From Argyresthia goedartella (Eukaryota; Arthropoda; Insecta; Lepidoptera; Argyresthiidae), in assembly GCA_949825045.1 (NCBI GenBank), contig OX463835.1, positions 24,197,201 to 24,261,200 on the forward strand: a stretch of 64,000 bases of DNA, written 5' to 3'. Under the pieces are notes generated by a model, which saw only the letters and a list, made by a program, of their open reading frames with translations, ran no database searches and was not told the DNA's origin. Made by a program: the position numbers and the translations under genes. Positions 31,323 through 42,228 of this stretch are shown piece by piece (position 1 is the stretch's first letter; every line of letters begins with the position of its first letter).

Positions 31323-31479
31323 AAGAATAATTATTATAGCTAAGAGTAGAGCCAGAGACCGTCAAGGGCGATGGCTTCGAGTGATGGAAAATTGTGTTGT
31401 TTGGTGATGTGTGATGTGGGGTGTCTGGGTCACGCAGTATGAAGGCCGGCTTAAGGCGGTCTATCGATACTGAAACCAG

Positions 31480-32179
31480 TTAAGCGTTTAACATTATTTT
31501 GAAGACCTTATCACCTCTGGCAATAACCTCGTAAGGTCCGGTGTACGCAGGTCTTAGAGATCCTCCTATAGTGTCGTCCCGGAGAAAAACGTAGGCTGAA
31601 GAAGATAGGTCTTTGAAAACGAACGTGGTACGCCTACCTTTGTGCCGTGCGACTGGTGATGGGCATAAGTCCCTCACAAAACCTCGCAGGCGTGACATGT
31701 AATCCGTCACGTCAATGGTCTCGTCTATCTGAGGGTTGAAAAAATCTCCCGGGAGCCGCAAACGTTGACCATAAAGAAGTTCAGCCGTGGAAGCCTGAAT
31801 ATCTTCTTTGTAGGCGCTACGTACTCCCAGCAAAACGATTGGAAGTGTTTCCACCCAGCTGCTACCCCCGTGGCAAGTTATGGCAGCCTTAAGTTGCCTG
31901 TGGAATCTCTCCACGAGTCCGTTACAGGCTGGATGGCTGATAAATACTGGAATAGGGCCGACTCAAACTGACGCCCTCTATCCGTCACTATGTCAGTTGG
32001 ACAACCAAATCGGGATATCCAGCCGCTCAGCAATGCCCGTGCCACCGTCTCGGCCGTCATGTCTGCCAACGGTATTGCTTCTGGCCATCGCGTGAACCTG
32101 TCGACGGCTGTGAGGCAATATCGGAACTCTTGGCACAATGGTAAGGGGCCTATCAGGTCTATGTGAAAAAATGAGAGTC
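31480..32179 (-). pseudogene. Gypsy1 integrase core and C-terminus
   Basis: The frame 31878-32138 reads [17 protein letters not shown] (first catalytic Asp) and [10 protein letters not shown] (second Asp). After a frameshift near 31900 the frame 31480-31914 starts at [11 protein letters not shown], which carries the catalytic Glu. The C-terminal part (YAQ/YGQ-type RLRLPGDFF and YTGPYEVIARGDKVFKI) is the usual gypsy integrase tail. The preceding block ([15 protein letters not shown]) is visible to 32179, where the LOA-like LINE interrupts it. Confidence 0.85.
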
Positions 32180-32274
32180 TGGCCTTAGGTAATTGTCAAT
32201 TGTCAATTGTAAGACGGGCTGGTTTTCGCAACTCGACGACGAAAGCGCCTATTTTGCGTGTGGGTGGGAATGCG

Positions 32275-32539
32275 ACATCATTCGAGCCAACCTAACTCCT
32301 CCAGGAACGCCAGTAGGCCCTTTACGTTACCGACTATCCCTGGAAGGTCCCTCGATTGACCGAGGTGTTTAGCCCTGTAGTCCGCTACTCCTGTGCACTC
32401 CATGAGGACGTGAGCAGCCGTTTCTTCTGCCTCCAAGCAGGCTCTGCAAAGGGGGCTGTCGGTAACACCTAGGACATATAGATGTTTATTAAAGAAACCA
32501 TGGCCAGTAAGTGCTGCAGTTACCAGTCGCATGCGCGGC
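32275..32539 (-). pseudogene. LOA-like LINE ORF2 C-terminal zinc knuckle
   Basis: About 85 codons: RLVTAALTGHGFFNKHL, then SPLCRACLEAEETAAHVLME with the C-x2-C…H-x4-C knuckle, ending at GWLE-stop (32278). It is the direct continuation of the frame that stops at 37361 upstream of the A' insertion. Confidence 0.8.
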
Positions 32540-32654
32540 CTACTAAATCAAATCAAATCAAATCAAAAATCATTTATTTCCATAGGATGTTGTTACATCA
32601 CTTAGATCCGTCATTACATTTTTTTGGGTGAGTTCACTAACCCAATAGTGGAAT

Positions 32655-32688
32655 CTGTGGAGAAGAGCTCACCGAAGAAACTCCACAG
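32655..32688 (-). other. 3' UTR hairpin of family A' LINE
   Basis: CTGTGGAG and CTCCACAG arms around an 18-nt loop. Family A has CTGTGGGAG and CTCCCACAG at the same place, so both arms changed together. Confidence 0.6.
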
Positions 32689-32785
32689 TCGTCGCATCTT
32701 TTGCGTTTCCTTTTTTAAATAAAATATTGTCAAATTACAAAATGAATGCTAATTATATATCGAAACAGCCTGTTACTCAAACAAT

Positions 32786-35548
32786 CTATTCCCATGGACA
32801 TCTGTCCTCTAAGTAATCAGATATCCTGTAGTAACCTTTTTTATACAATTTCTGTTTTATTATTATTTTAAACTTGTCTAAAGGTAAGTTTTTAATATCA
32901 GTAGGGACCTTATTGTAATAGCGTATACAATTGCCTTTAAAAGAATTACTAATTTTATGTAGTCGGCTTACATAAGCAACCAACTTGTCTTTATTTCTAG
33001 TATTAAAATTGTGTATATCACTATACTTCTGAAAATTAGTTATATTTCTTTTTACATACACAAGATTGTCATAGATATATTGAGACACAAATGTCAGAAT
33101 ATTGATTTCTTTAAACTTTTCCCTCAGTGACACTCTAGGCCCTAATCTATAAATTGCACGAACAGCCCGTTTCTGCAGAATAAATATACTATAAGCATTC
33201 GCAGCGTGACCCCACAATAAAATACCATAGGTCATTAGACTATGAAAGTAACTAAAGTAGACTAGTCTAGCGGTGTCTACGTCGGTAAGAGCTCTAATTT
33301 TTTTAACTGCGAACGCTGCCGAACTCAGTCTGTTCGACAATTTATTTATATGAGGATCCCATTGTAGTTTGGCGTCTAAAGTAATGCCCAAAAAGACAGT
33401 CGACTGCACAAGGTCCAATCTCTGTCCTTTTATAAATATGTCTGTAGTTACCGGGTTCACATTGGGTAACACGAATTTAATACATTTAGTTTTCTTTTCA
33501 TTAAGTAATAAATTGTTAACAGTAAACCAATTCACTATACTAGATATAGCATTGTTTACCTCGTCATAATTTGATTGCTGTCTTTTAACTTTAAATATCA
33601 AAGAAGTATCATCGGCAAACAATACTAACCCATGTTTTGCTTTAACAAGGTAAGGTAAATCATTAATATATACTAAAAACAAGAAAGGACCAAGAATTGA
33701 ACCTTGCGGTACGCCCACACTTATTGAAGACCCAGGTGATCTTTTCCCATTAACATCGACCATCTGAACCCTATCTGTTAGATATGACTCCAAAAGGCCA
33801 AGTGCCTGATCTTTTACACCATAATGGCGTAACTTCCTGACAAGAGTGTCATGATGGACGCAATCAAAAGCCTTGGATAGATCGCAGAAGACACCTATTG
33901 CATCCATTGCGTCTTCCCAGGCATCAAAAATATCGTCGATTAGTTCAACACCAGCATCGGCTGTTGAACGACCCTTTGTGAAACCAAACTGAGCAATATG
34001 AATTAAATTATTAAGATAAAAATGACTTTGCAATTGATTAAGTATGAGTTTTTCAAATATTTTGCTAAGCGTTGGTAGTATCGATATGGGTCTAAAATTG
34101 GTGGGGTCTGATGTACTACCAGCTTTGAATAAAGGTATAACTTTACTTAGTTTCATCAAGTCAGGAAACACACCACTATCTATACATTGATTAAATATAC
34201 AACAAAGGTGAGGTGCAATACAATCTACAATGGAACTAATAATTTTTACTGATAGACCATGGGCGTCAGCTGTCTTTTTCATTTCCAGGGATTTAAACGC
34301 TTTTACAATGTCTTCATTATTTACGTGCCTAAATTTAAAATCTGTTTTACTTTCCTCAAAGTTTTGTTTAAGTATAGATTCAGCAGCAGCGGGAGATGAA
34401 TTTAAAGACTTGGTTGTTGAAACTGGAATGTCCGTAAAGAAATTTTCGAAAGCTTTTGCTACTTCTAGGTCTGTACTTAGCAATTGATTATCTATCTTAA
34501 GCTTGAAGTTATTATGTGTAGCTTTGGTCTTTCCAGTCTCTCTGTTTATAATTTGCCAAGTCGTTTTCATTACATTGCTACTAGATTCAATTTTGTTTTT
34601 AATGAAATTAGATTTAGCTACGGCACAAACGCGTTTAAACATTTTTGAATAACTACGAACATAATCTAGAAAGGCCGTATTTTTGTTATATGATTTCTCT
34701 TCATAGAGTTCATATAATCTTCGTCTGCTCCTATGAATTCCAACTGTCGCCCAATCACTAAACAAAGCTTTGTTATTAACTTTTATAGTTTTTGATTTAA
34801 ATACCGTATCATATTCATTTTTGACAAGGTTAAATACTGAGTTGTACAACAAATTTGGATCGTCACTGTATGGTATTTCCCATAGTTTATCTAAAATATT
34901 ATTCCTGTAGTGTTCAAGCCGAGTGTCACTAACGGGCACACATGTAATATCCTCTTTTTGGTCCTTTTTTATTTTAATATTGAATATACCTATCTGACCA
35001 GAGTGATCAGAGGTTAATTTATTGATGACCGATTTGAAAATGGGCGTAATGTTAGTAAATATATTGTCAATGCAGGTAGCAGATGTTGCAGTAATTCTAG
35101 TAGGCTCCAAAAACAGATAGTTCATGTTGTGACATAAAAATAAAGATTTTAATCTAGTACAAATATTATTATCCTCTAACAGATTAACATTAAAATCACC
35201 ACAAATTATAAAAAATTTGTTTTTATCGCTGATTTTAATCAACACTTCATCCATTTTCTTTTCGAATAAATCAAAGGATGAATCTGGTGGTCTGTATACG
35301 CTCATTACAATAAGTTGTTCAAGTTCAATACAGGCTATTTCCATGGTACGCTCAACAGACAGGCTCACTATGTCAACTCGTTCCTTATATTTAAAACTAT
35401 TATTTACAAGTATTAAGGAGCCACCGCGATCAGCTGTTTTTCTGTTGAACGAACTAGCAACGTGGTGGTTATTAAAGTTGAACATGAACTGATAACTCTT
35501 TAAAAAGTGCTCTGTTATACATAAAATATCAATATTATTACAGTTCAT
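32786..35548 (-). CDS. Family A' ORF2: endonuclease-reverse transcriptase
   Basis: 920-aa open frame. Endonuclease: ILCITEHFL, RGGSLILVNN, MSVYRPPDSS, ICGDFNVNL, CIDNIFTN and SDHSGQIG. RT: NFRPISILPTLSKIFEKL, QFGFTKGRST, FCDLSKAFDCVHHD, GVPQGSILGPFLF, the catalytic LFADDTSLIF and STVFLGITLD. The C-terminal tail ends at CPWE-stop. The endonuclease start motif (VVHQNIQGM) lies upstream at about 35605, cut off by an in-frame TAG near 35560, so the visible ATG start at 35548 omits the first catalytic Asn region. This single stop may be the only lesion in ORF2. Confidence 0.85.
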   Translation of the reverse strand: MNCNNIDILCITEHFLKSYQFMFNFNNHHVASSFNRKTADRGGSLILVNNSFKYKERVDIVSLSVERTMEIACIELEQLIVMSVYRPPDSSFDLFEKKMDEVLIKISDKNKFFIICGDFNVNLLEDNNICTRLKSLFLCHNMNYLFLEPTRITATSATCIDNIFTNITPIFKSVINKLTSDHSGQIGIFNIKIKKDQKEDITCVPVSDTRLEHYRNNILDKLWEIPYSDDPNLLYNSVFNLVKNEYDTVFKSKTIKVNNKALFSDWATVGIHRSRRRLYELYEEKSYNKNTAFLDYVRSYSKMFKRVCAVAKSNFIKNKIESSSNVMKTTWQIINRETGKTKATHNNFKLKIDNQLLSTDLEVAKAFENFFTDIPVSTTKSLNSSPAAAESILKQNFEESKTDFKFRHVNNEDIVKAFKSLEMKKTADAHGLSVKIISSIVDCIAPHLCCIFNQCIDSGVFPDLMKLSKVIPLFKAGSTSDPTNFRPISILPTLSKIFEKLILNQLQSHFYLNNLIHIAQFGFTKGRSTADAGVELIDDIFDAWEDAMDAIGVFCDLSKAFDCVHHDTLVRKLRHYGVKDQALGLLESYLTDRVQMVDVNGKRSPGSSISVGVPQGSILGPFLFLVYINDLPYLVKAKHGLVLFADDTSLIFKVKRQQSNYDEVNNAISSIVNWFTVNNLLLNEKKTKCIKFVLPNVNPVTTDIFIKGQRLDLVQSTVFLGITLDAKLQWDPHINKLSNRLSSAAFAVKKIRALTDVDTARLVYFSYFHSLMTYGILLWGHAANAYSIFILQKRAVRAIYRLGPRVSLREKFKEINILTFVSQYIYDNLVYVKRNITNFQKYSDIHNFNTRNKDKLVAYVSRLHKISNSFKGNCIRYYNKVPTDIKNLPLDKFKIIIKQKLYKKGYYRISDYLEDRCPWE

Positions 35549-35727
35549 GAATAACTAAATTTCCAGTTCTTTACTTAACATGCCCTGTATATTTTGATGA
35601 ACCACGTTTAAAATATTCTTACTTTTACATTTTTAATTACTAGTAACTTGATTTAATGGGCAAGATGAAGGTATATTTATACAAATATTAATATTACTGC
35701 CAGAGTTACTCTCTGTTGTCCTATGGG

Positions 35728-37318
35728 TTAATTTAAAGAGCTTGGAACAGATTCCAAGGAGTACATGTCATTATTATTACACTGCTCAATAGAAGCAGGC
35801 GTTTCATTAGTCAAAAACTTGACTGAGTTCAAAATAAAATAAGATAGTGACTGTGCTATCTGTTTTGTATAAAACCTAGATAGGTAATACCTATCCTTAG
35901 TCAAATAAAAATATTTTCCAATACAAATATTGGTGTCTATGAAATGAAATTTTTCAGTATGACGACATGTCAATGTGTGTATAAATGTATTATAATCATG
36001 TCTTATATGATTTTCATGTTGTGACAAAGATTGGCTGAAGGGAAACGCAAACAAGATTATTCTATCTACATTTTGTAAAGAATTTAATTTGGAAAAGTAT
36101 TTAGTAATTAGCTTTTTAGATACATTTTCCCTTCTACCAATTAAAATAATTAGGGTGGTTGGTTCTAAAAACTGCGATGACAACACTTTGTTTAATATTT
36201 GTGAATATGTGGCGCCAGGCATACAGTTATTTAATATTGCCTGGCCCACGCGCTGACTAAGTTGTAAACCCATATTTTTTCCAAGTTCATCGCTGTACAT
36301 TATATACCTATCCTTTGTCCAAGAGAAGGAGGCGTTATTGATAACACTATTAGTACTCAAGTCGACTGACGGCGGCGCCTGGGTCAGTATCAGCTGTTCG
36401 GCCGGCTGCTCGGCGGGACACACGGTCGGCACGGAACAGTCCGCTGGAGCTTGTTTACAATCACAGATGTGATTGTCGGTCAAAGATATGAAAGTGTCAT
36501 AATTATACTTACACGTCTCCAACAAACTATTCATAGCCGACACATGTTCCTTAATTTCGTATTGTGCTGACTCATATTTACGTGTAATAATTTGTAATGA
36601 TGAGTTTAAAATATGCATATCTGACTGGAGTCGCCGTGTGTCACATTCGTACTTTTCTGTAGTTTTTTCCAAACATAATCTACAATCATCGATTTCCTTA
36701 ATTAATTCGACACGTTCCTTGCTACAATTTACATTTTTACAAAATATTTTATTTCTATTAGCTAGTTTTTGTGTTTTTTTTTGTATAATTATTCAATTTA
36801 ACATATTTCTTTAATTTATTTTTACTACAGCTCATAGTGGTTACTGATGGCGATCTATTAGGACTATCACACGTGAGATCACAAGCTGTTAGGTCAATAG
36901 TTCGTATGCCAGTTTGGCTCATGACCTCATTATAGAAGGCCCTGGTTGTAGCACTGTCTCGCTGTTCCTTCCGCTCGCTGAAAACTTGAAGCTCGTGGTG
37001 TGCCTCTGCAAGCTTTTGTTCAAGTGATTTTATGTGTTGCAATGCTACGTGGTGGACATCATGACACTTGTAAAATGAGTCGACTTGGTGTTGTAGTTCA
37101 TCTCTCTGGGCACTGAGATCCTGGCATTGGATGTCCAACTCACTGAGCTCTTCTTTTAGCGCCGAATTTTTCTTAATTTGCTTTTCTATCTCCTCTTCAC
37201 ACTCATCTCGCTCTCGTAGAAGTATTTCACAAAGCTCTTGGCTCTTCTTGAGCTCCAGCAAGGTCGCTTTCAGCTTCAACTCCACATCGCGTGTGCTCAT
37301 CTTGCTTCGGTTCAGCAT
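35728..37318 (-). pseudogene. Family A' ORF1: coiled coil plus esterase-like domain
   Basis: The first frame (37318-36758) starts MLNRSKMSTRDVELKLKATL and is almost entirely coiled coil for 110 residues (LRERDECEEEIEK, DIQCQDLSAQRDEL). The second frame continues through KNVNCSKERVELIKE to 35728 with SDELGKNMGL, MPGATYSQIL and LIILIGRREN, resembling SGNH-hydrolase blocks, and ends SVPSSLN. The two frames join at a nine-base A run (36774-36782 on the plus strand, as T), so one indel or slippage explains the break. Coiled coil plus esterase ORF1 is known in CR1-type LINEs. Confidence 0.75.
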
Positions 37319-37360
37319 TGCACCCTTTTTCGCCTGAAAAAAAACCGCGAATACTACTAA

Positions 37361-39645
37361 GTCGAAGCAAGGTCTTAGCCCGCCTAGCGCTAGGGGACGG
37401 CAAGGCCAGCTTAGCCTGCCTGCACTCCTCATGGTTTGTCCAAAGAGTGGCATGATCATTCCTGGTCGACTCTCTCAGAAATGAGCGTACCATCTTGAAG
37501 GGAAGAGGGATGATAGGTTCGGGACCATACGCTGTCAAGCTAGATGCTTTACGCGCCAACTCATCCGCTGCATCGTTACCTCTTGATCCGCTGTGTCCTT
37601 TTATCCATTGAAGGATTACGCGGTTATGTTGACATACCTCCATTAGTCGTTTGTGACACTCGTAGATTAGCCCTGAATTAATAGTGTTGCTATTTAGGGC
37701 TTGTAAGACGGCCATGCTATCCGAGAGTATTCGAATGGAGGAATCTCTTACCTTTCTCGATGCTATGGCATTAGCGGCCGAGATGATGCCCATGCATTCA
37801 GCTTGAAAGACAGTATTATGGGCACCCAGTGGAATGGCTATCTTGATGTTTAGGTCCTCCGAGAAGGTGCCTGAACCAGTGCCTGCTTCAGTTTTTGAAC
37901 CATCGGTAAAAATTCTGAGCTCTTTAACGTCGAGCCCCTCAACCCGATGGTCTTCATGTAACTGTATATTGTATTTTTTGTCAAAAACAAATTGTTTAGG
38001 GATTCTGTCACTGCAAGCCATAGAGATGGGAAATTTTTTGTAAACTTCCCCTAGGATGGCGGTGTGTGAGGTCCTGTTTTTCCTCCAAAGTCCTAAGGTG
38101 TTGAGTCTCACCGCAGATGACGAGGCCTCCTGCTTAATATACAGCTGGAGTGGCGGAAGACACAGCATGGCCTCCATTGCTGCTGTTGGAGTAGTTCTCA
38201 TACGACCTGTGATAGCCATGCAGGCCAGCCTTTGGAAGCTTTGGAGTTTGCTTACCATTGTGGTTAGTTTGGTCCTGGTCCACCACACCACAGCTCCGTA
38301 GCAGACAAGAGGACGGATCACCGTTACGTACAGCCAAAGAATGATGTTGGGAGAAAGTCCCCACTTTTTCCCCACCATTCTCCGACACTGCCAGAAAGCA
38401 ATACTCGCCTTCTTTAGTTTGTTGTCGATGTGGCTACTCCAGTTGAGCTTGCTGTCCAAGGTTATGCCCAGGTACTTCACCTCAGTTGCTAGCTGGAGTT
38501 CCGTTCCAAAGAGCTTAAGTAGGGTATACCTACCAAGAGCCCTATTATTAGTGAACATGACCATTTCCGTTTTTGTAGGGTTAACCGCCAGGTCATATTC
38601 TAAACACCAGCGCTCCACGATGCGAAGAGCTGTTTGTTTAAGGTTGCATACTGTGCTCGCAAATTTACCTGTGATGAGGATTACCAAATCGTCGGCGTAT
38701 CCTACGGTGTAGTATCCATTAGCGTTAAGCTTGGTTATCAGGTCGTTAATGACCAGATTCCACAGAAGCGGGGAGAGCACTCCTCCCTGCGGGCATCCCA
38801 GCACTACCTCCGCCGACAGGGACTCTCCAGCTAGACGCACGATACGTTTGTTAAGCATGTTTGTGACCCAGTTGTTTACAGCTGTTGACACCCCATGCCT
38901 TGTTAGAGATGCACTTATACTGCTATGCTGCGTCTTGTCAAAGGCACCTTCTATATCAATAAAAGTTCCAAGACAGATGCATTTGTTTTGAATCGCCTCT
39001 TCAATTGTGGATACAACTGCATGGAGAGCCGATTCAGTAGACTTACCCAAACTATATGCATGCTGATTCTTGTGTAAGGGTATATGTTTTAACGCTCCAT
39101 CTCTCAGGTGTCTCTAGCACAAACGTTCGAGTCTTAAGCAAGAACGAGGTGAGACTAATCGGCCTGAAAGATTTAGCGTTAGTGTAGTCGCTCCTTCCTG
39201 GCTTCGGTATGAAAATTACGTTTACTACTCTCCACCTTTTGGGAACGTATCCGAATCTAAGACATGCTTTCATGATTCGGACCATTATATTGATGACGGG
39301 TTCCCCACCCCACTGTAGAAGTGCTGGGAAGATTCCATCTGGTCCAGCTGATTTAAAAGGTTTAAAGCTATTAATGGCCCATCTCACCTTGTCAGCAGTG
39401 ATAATATTATTAGTTATGTCTAAGTGGTCGACAGCTTCATGGTGAAACTCTTCCGGCCACACAATCTCTTGAATAGTTCTACTTCCGGGAAAGTGAGTTT
39501 CCAACAAGAGACTGTGTGTTTCTGTGTTGGAAGAGGTATATGTTCCATCGGGTTTTTTAAGCCACCCTAGCCTGGAGTTGCCTTGTTGAGCTAGTATTTG
39601 CCTTACCCGATTTGCTTGATCAACGATTTCAATGTCGCTGCAGAA
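37361..39645 (-). pseudogene. LOA-like LINE ORF2: RT and RNase H
   Basis: The 5' part (39052-39640) reads FKPFKSAGPDGIFPALLQ and FIPKPGRSDYTNAKSFRPIS. After a frameshift near 39080, the long frame 37361-39050 has IDIEGAFDKTQ, GCPQGGVLSPLLWN and the catalytic GYADDLVIL. RNase H follows: RIFTDGSKTEAG, FQAECMGI, ILSDSMAVLQAL and GNDAADELARKAS, with all four acidic positions present. The frame ends abruptly in RRAKTLLRL at the A' insertion point. Codons read on into the A' element on paper are not part of this protein. Confidence 0.85.
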
Positions 39646-39659
39646 TGGCCCTAGGTAGT

Positions 39660-40783
39660 TTAAAGTTAGTAGTTTAAAGTTAATGGGGCTAAGATATGGC
39701 GAGTTACCTTAGAGCGTTGGCAAGCTAGGCAGGTACGAACCCACTCGCGGCAGTCTTTCTTGACTCCTGGCCAGACGTAACGCTCCGCAACCAATATGGC
39801 GGTGGCATTGGCGCCGGGGTGGCGTAAGGAGTGAAGACTGTCGAACACTGCCTTACGTACCTCCTGAGGTACATACGGCCTCTCGGTAGTGCCGCTCACG
39901 TCGCAGTATAGGTAATTTTGCGAACCGGGGATTTTTACCTCGTCCAGCCGCAGTGACGATCCTGCTTCTCGTAGGTGTTGTAGTTCCTGGTCAGCCTGTT
40001 GTGCAGAAGCAATTCTCTCAGCAGTCACAGGTTGTGAGATCTCCTCTATGCGAGAAAGTGCATCCGCCATGACGTTATCTTTACCTGATATGTGCCTGAT
40101 ATCAGTCGTAAACTGGGCTATCAGATCTAGATGCCTAAACTGTCGTGGGGAGCATTTCTCTTTACGAGAGTGGAAGGCTGTGGAGTGGCTTGTGATCGGT
40201 GTAGATCGTAAAGTCACGAGCCTCCACCATATGCCGGAAATACTTCACACTCTCGTAAATCGCTAGAAGTTCGCGATCATAGGGTGAATATTTTACCTGC
40301 GCTGGACTCAGCTTCCATGAGAAGAATGCCAACGGCTGCCACTCGTTCTGCCTCAACTGCTGGAGTACTGCCCCGATGGCAATGTCTGACGCGTCTGTCA
40401 CCAAAGCGAGCTTCGTGTGGCAGTTTGGGTGGGCCAGCATAGTGGCCTGGCAAAGACTCCTTACAGGCCTGAAACGCATCCGCCTCCTGCGTAGAAAAAT
40501 AAACGGGATGGGAACCTTTTACTGATCCTACCAGTAGGGCGTTTAGGGGTGCCTGATGCTTAGCCGCGGCTGGAAGGAACCGGCGGTAAAAATTGATCAT
40601 CCCCAGAAAACGTCGCAACTCTTTTACTGTCTTTGGCGTAGGGCTCTGTATAGCCTCGACCTGGGAGGCAGTGGTGTGGTTCCTTCGGCTGTTATACGGT
40701 ACCCGAGGAAAGTAACCTCAGGTACGTCGAAGACACACTTTGCTGCGTTCACCACCATGCCGAAATCTTTGAACCTGCGGAAC
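39660..40783 (-). pseudogene. Gypsy1 RT C-terminus, RNase H and integrase zinc domain
   Basis: From 40783: FRRFKDFGMVVNAAKCVFD (RT thumb), then FLGMINFYRRFLPAAAKHQA (40618-), RNase H with TDASDIAIGAVLQQ, YSPYDRELLAIYESVKYFRH and TDHKPL (40479-40162), the linker ISGKDNVMADALSR, and the integrase H2C2 domain (HSLRHPGANAT … CLACQRSK) to 39690. Frameshifts lie near 40470 and 40200. A 13-bp duplication of 'aactttaaactac' lies near 39665-39690, next to the LOA insertion. Confidence 0.85.
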
Positions 40784-40928
40784 ATTAGCTTCTAAATTTA
40801 AATTAATTAAAAATACAATTAACCATTTAATGGAAATTTATTTATAAGAATACTGACCTGGACTCTAATAAATCACATATTCAATTATTTATCTTACATA
40901 AATCACTTCACAATAACATCCCACAACA

Positions 40929-41672
40929 ATGGATCTGCATGCTGAGTTGGCAATTAATATGGAGAACATTGTCAAGTCTTTTGGTGAGCGAATGGAGAAA
41001 TATGAGAGGGATCTGCATGCTGCAACACCTGCTCCTGCCACGAAGAACTTGGCAAGCCTCGCAAGTGAGTTCGCCGACTTCAAATCCCTCACTTGGAAGT
41101 GCCTTGGTATGCTTAAATCTCAGCTGCAGCTACTGACACTGGGATTGGACCGGCATGAAACTGCTTCTAGTCGAAAGGTGCTGCTGGTGCATGGTGTGCC
41201 TGAGGTGGCCGATGAGCAGCCAGATGTTGTCTTGAAGAGGGTGCTTGCTGACCAACTCAAGGTGTCCGTCCACTGTATTGGTGCCATCAGCGTGGTTCAT
41301 CGACTAGGTGCGAAAGGGGCGAAAACCAGACCCCTGCTTGTTCGCTTCACGACATTGGCAGCCCGCAGCGAGGTGTGGGGACTGAAGAAAGCACTCAAGC
41401 AAACAAAAACGCGCCATGAAGTCTTCGCAGCGGCGCGCAGGCACTTTGGGATGAGCAGCGTCTGGACCTCGGAAGGCAGGATCATCGTCGCGCTGCCAGA
41501 CAAGTCTCGCCATAAAGTAGAGTGCTGGGGTGATCTGCAACCGCTGACGTCGAGGTGTCCGAGCAAGGACGCCCCTTCGCCAACGCCTGACAAGGGGAAG
41601 AAGCCCGCTGCGAGCGCGACCGCTGGCTCCATCAAGTCCGTCACGACCAGGAGGGGCGCACAAGCTAAGTGA
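40929..41672 (+). CDS. LINE B2 ORF1: RRM-type RNA-binding protein
   Basis: 247-aa open frame starting MDLHAELAINMENIVKSFG. An N-terminal helical part precedes an RRM-like core (VLLVHGVPE near 80, RPLLVRFTTL near 140) and a C-terminal domain (RHEVFAAARRHF, EGRIIVALPDKSRHKVE), then a basic Pro/Ala/Thr tail. It is slightly shorter than the 271-aa B1 version, with a gap where B1 has GTGISLSEFL. It is open although ORF2 of the same copy is broken. Confidence 0.8.
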   Translation: MDLHAELAINMENIVKSFGERMEKYERDLHAATPAPATKNLASLASEFADFKSLTWKCLGMLKSQLQLLTLGLDRHETASSRKVLLVHGVPEVADEQPDVVLKRVLADQLKVSVHCIGAISVVHRLGAKGAKTRPLLVRFTTLAARSEVWGLKKALKQTKTRHEVFAAARRHFGMSSVWTSEGRIIVALPDKSRHKVECWGDLQPLTSRCPSKDAPSPTPDKGKKPAASATAGSIKSVTTRRGAQAK

Positions 41673-42228
41673 GGTTATGTTATCGCATCTCCACAAGACC
41701 ACGTATCTCTACCGCTCGTGCATAGGTCTCTTTCCATGGAATGAATATTTTCTCCAACAACTGCAAGGTAGTTAGCTTTCATTACATATGTATTGATTTT
41801 TCATCGTGTATGTGAACTTTTTTTTTTTTCTAATTTTTGCTTCCTTTCTGTCTGCTGTCATCTGTCACTGTCACTTTGACGCAATCAATCGGATACAGAT
41901 ACTTGGTTGCGTTTCGTTTTTGTTTTTATTGTCTGCCGTGTTCGTGTAATGCAACGATGTCATATATGTATTTAAAATTAATCTTTGTTTTTTGCTAATT
42001 GTTGTTCAGCGAAAACTAGCAACACTTTATATACTCGATTGTAATGTTTTTTTTAGATTATATTGTAATGATCGCTTTCATCACTCCTAAGAAGAGTGCT
42101 TAGTGATTAAAACCAGTCGTTCTAGTAGTTATTGATTTAAAAAATATTTATTAGTTAATACATAGGTATATTACATTATTTTATTTAGTTAGTAGGTATA
42201 ATATTATTTATAATAAGTATTTACTCAT
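41673..42228. other. ORF1-ORF2 spacer of LINE B2
   Basis: AT-rich spacer inside the element with a run of T at about 41819-41830 and no ORF. B1 has a similar spacer (5661-6168). Confidence 0.6.

Larger units (their letters stand above)
32547..37353 (-). mobile_element. CR1/L2-group LINE, family A', near full length
   Basis: 4.8-kb element bordered by perfect CTACTAA duplications (32540-32546 and 37354-37360), inserted in the LOA-like LINE. It ends in an ATCAA repeat (32547-32571 on the plus strand). ORF1 is 37318-35728 (one frameshift); ORF2 is 35548-32786 (open). A 3' UTR hairpin (32655-32662 with 32681-32688) matches that of family A with a paired change. The 5' end begins with 'tattcgcggtttttttt' on the minus strand. 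Confidence 0.9.
32192..39645 (-). mobile_element. LOA-like LINE inserted in gypsy1 integrase
   Basis: Borders are 12-bp copies of the same site with one mismatch: TGGCCTTAGGTA at 32180-32191 and TGGCCCTAGGTA at 39646-39657. The element has a (CAATTGA)n-type tail at 32192-32210. Its ORF2 runs from 39645 (5'-truncated) to 37361, is interrupted by the A' LINE, and resumes at 32539-32275. It has an RNase H and a C-terminal zinc knuckle. Confidence 0.8.
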
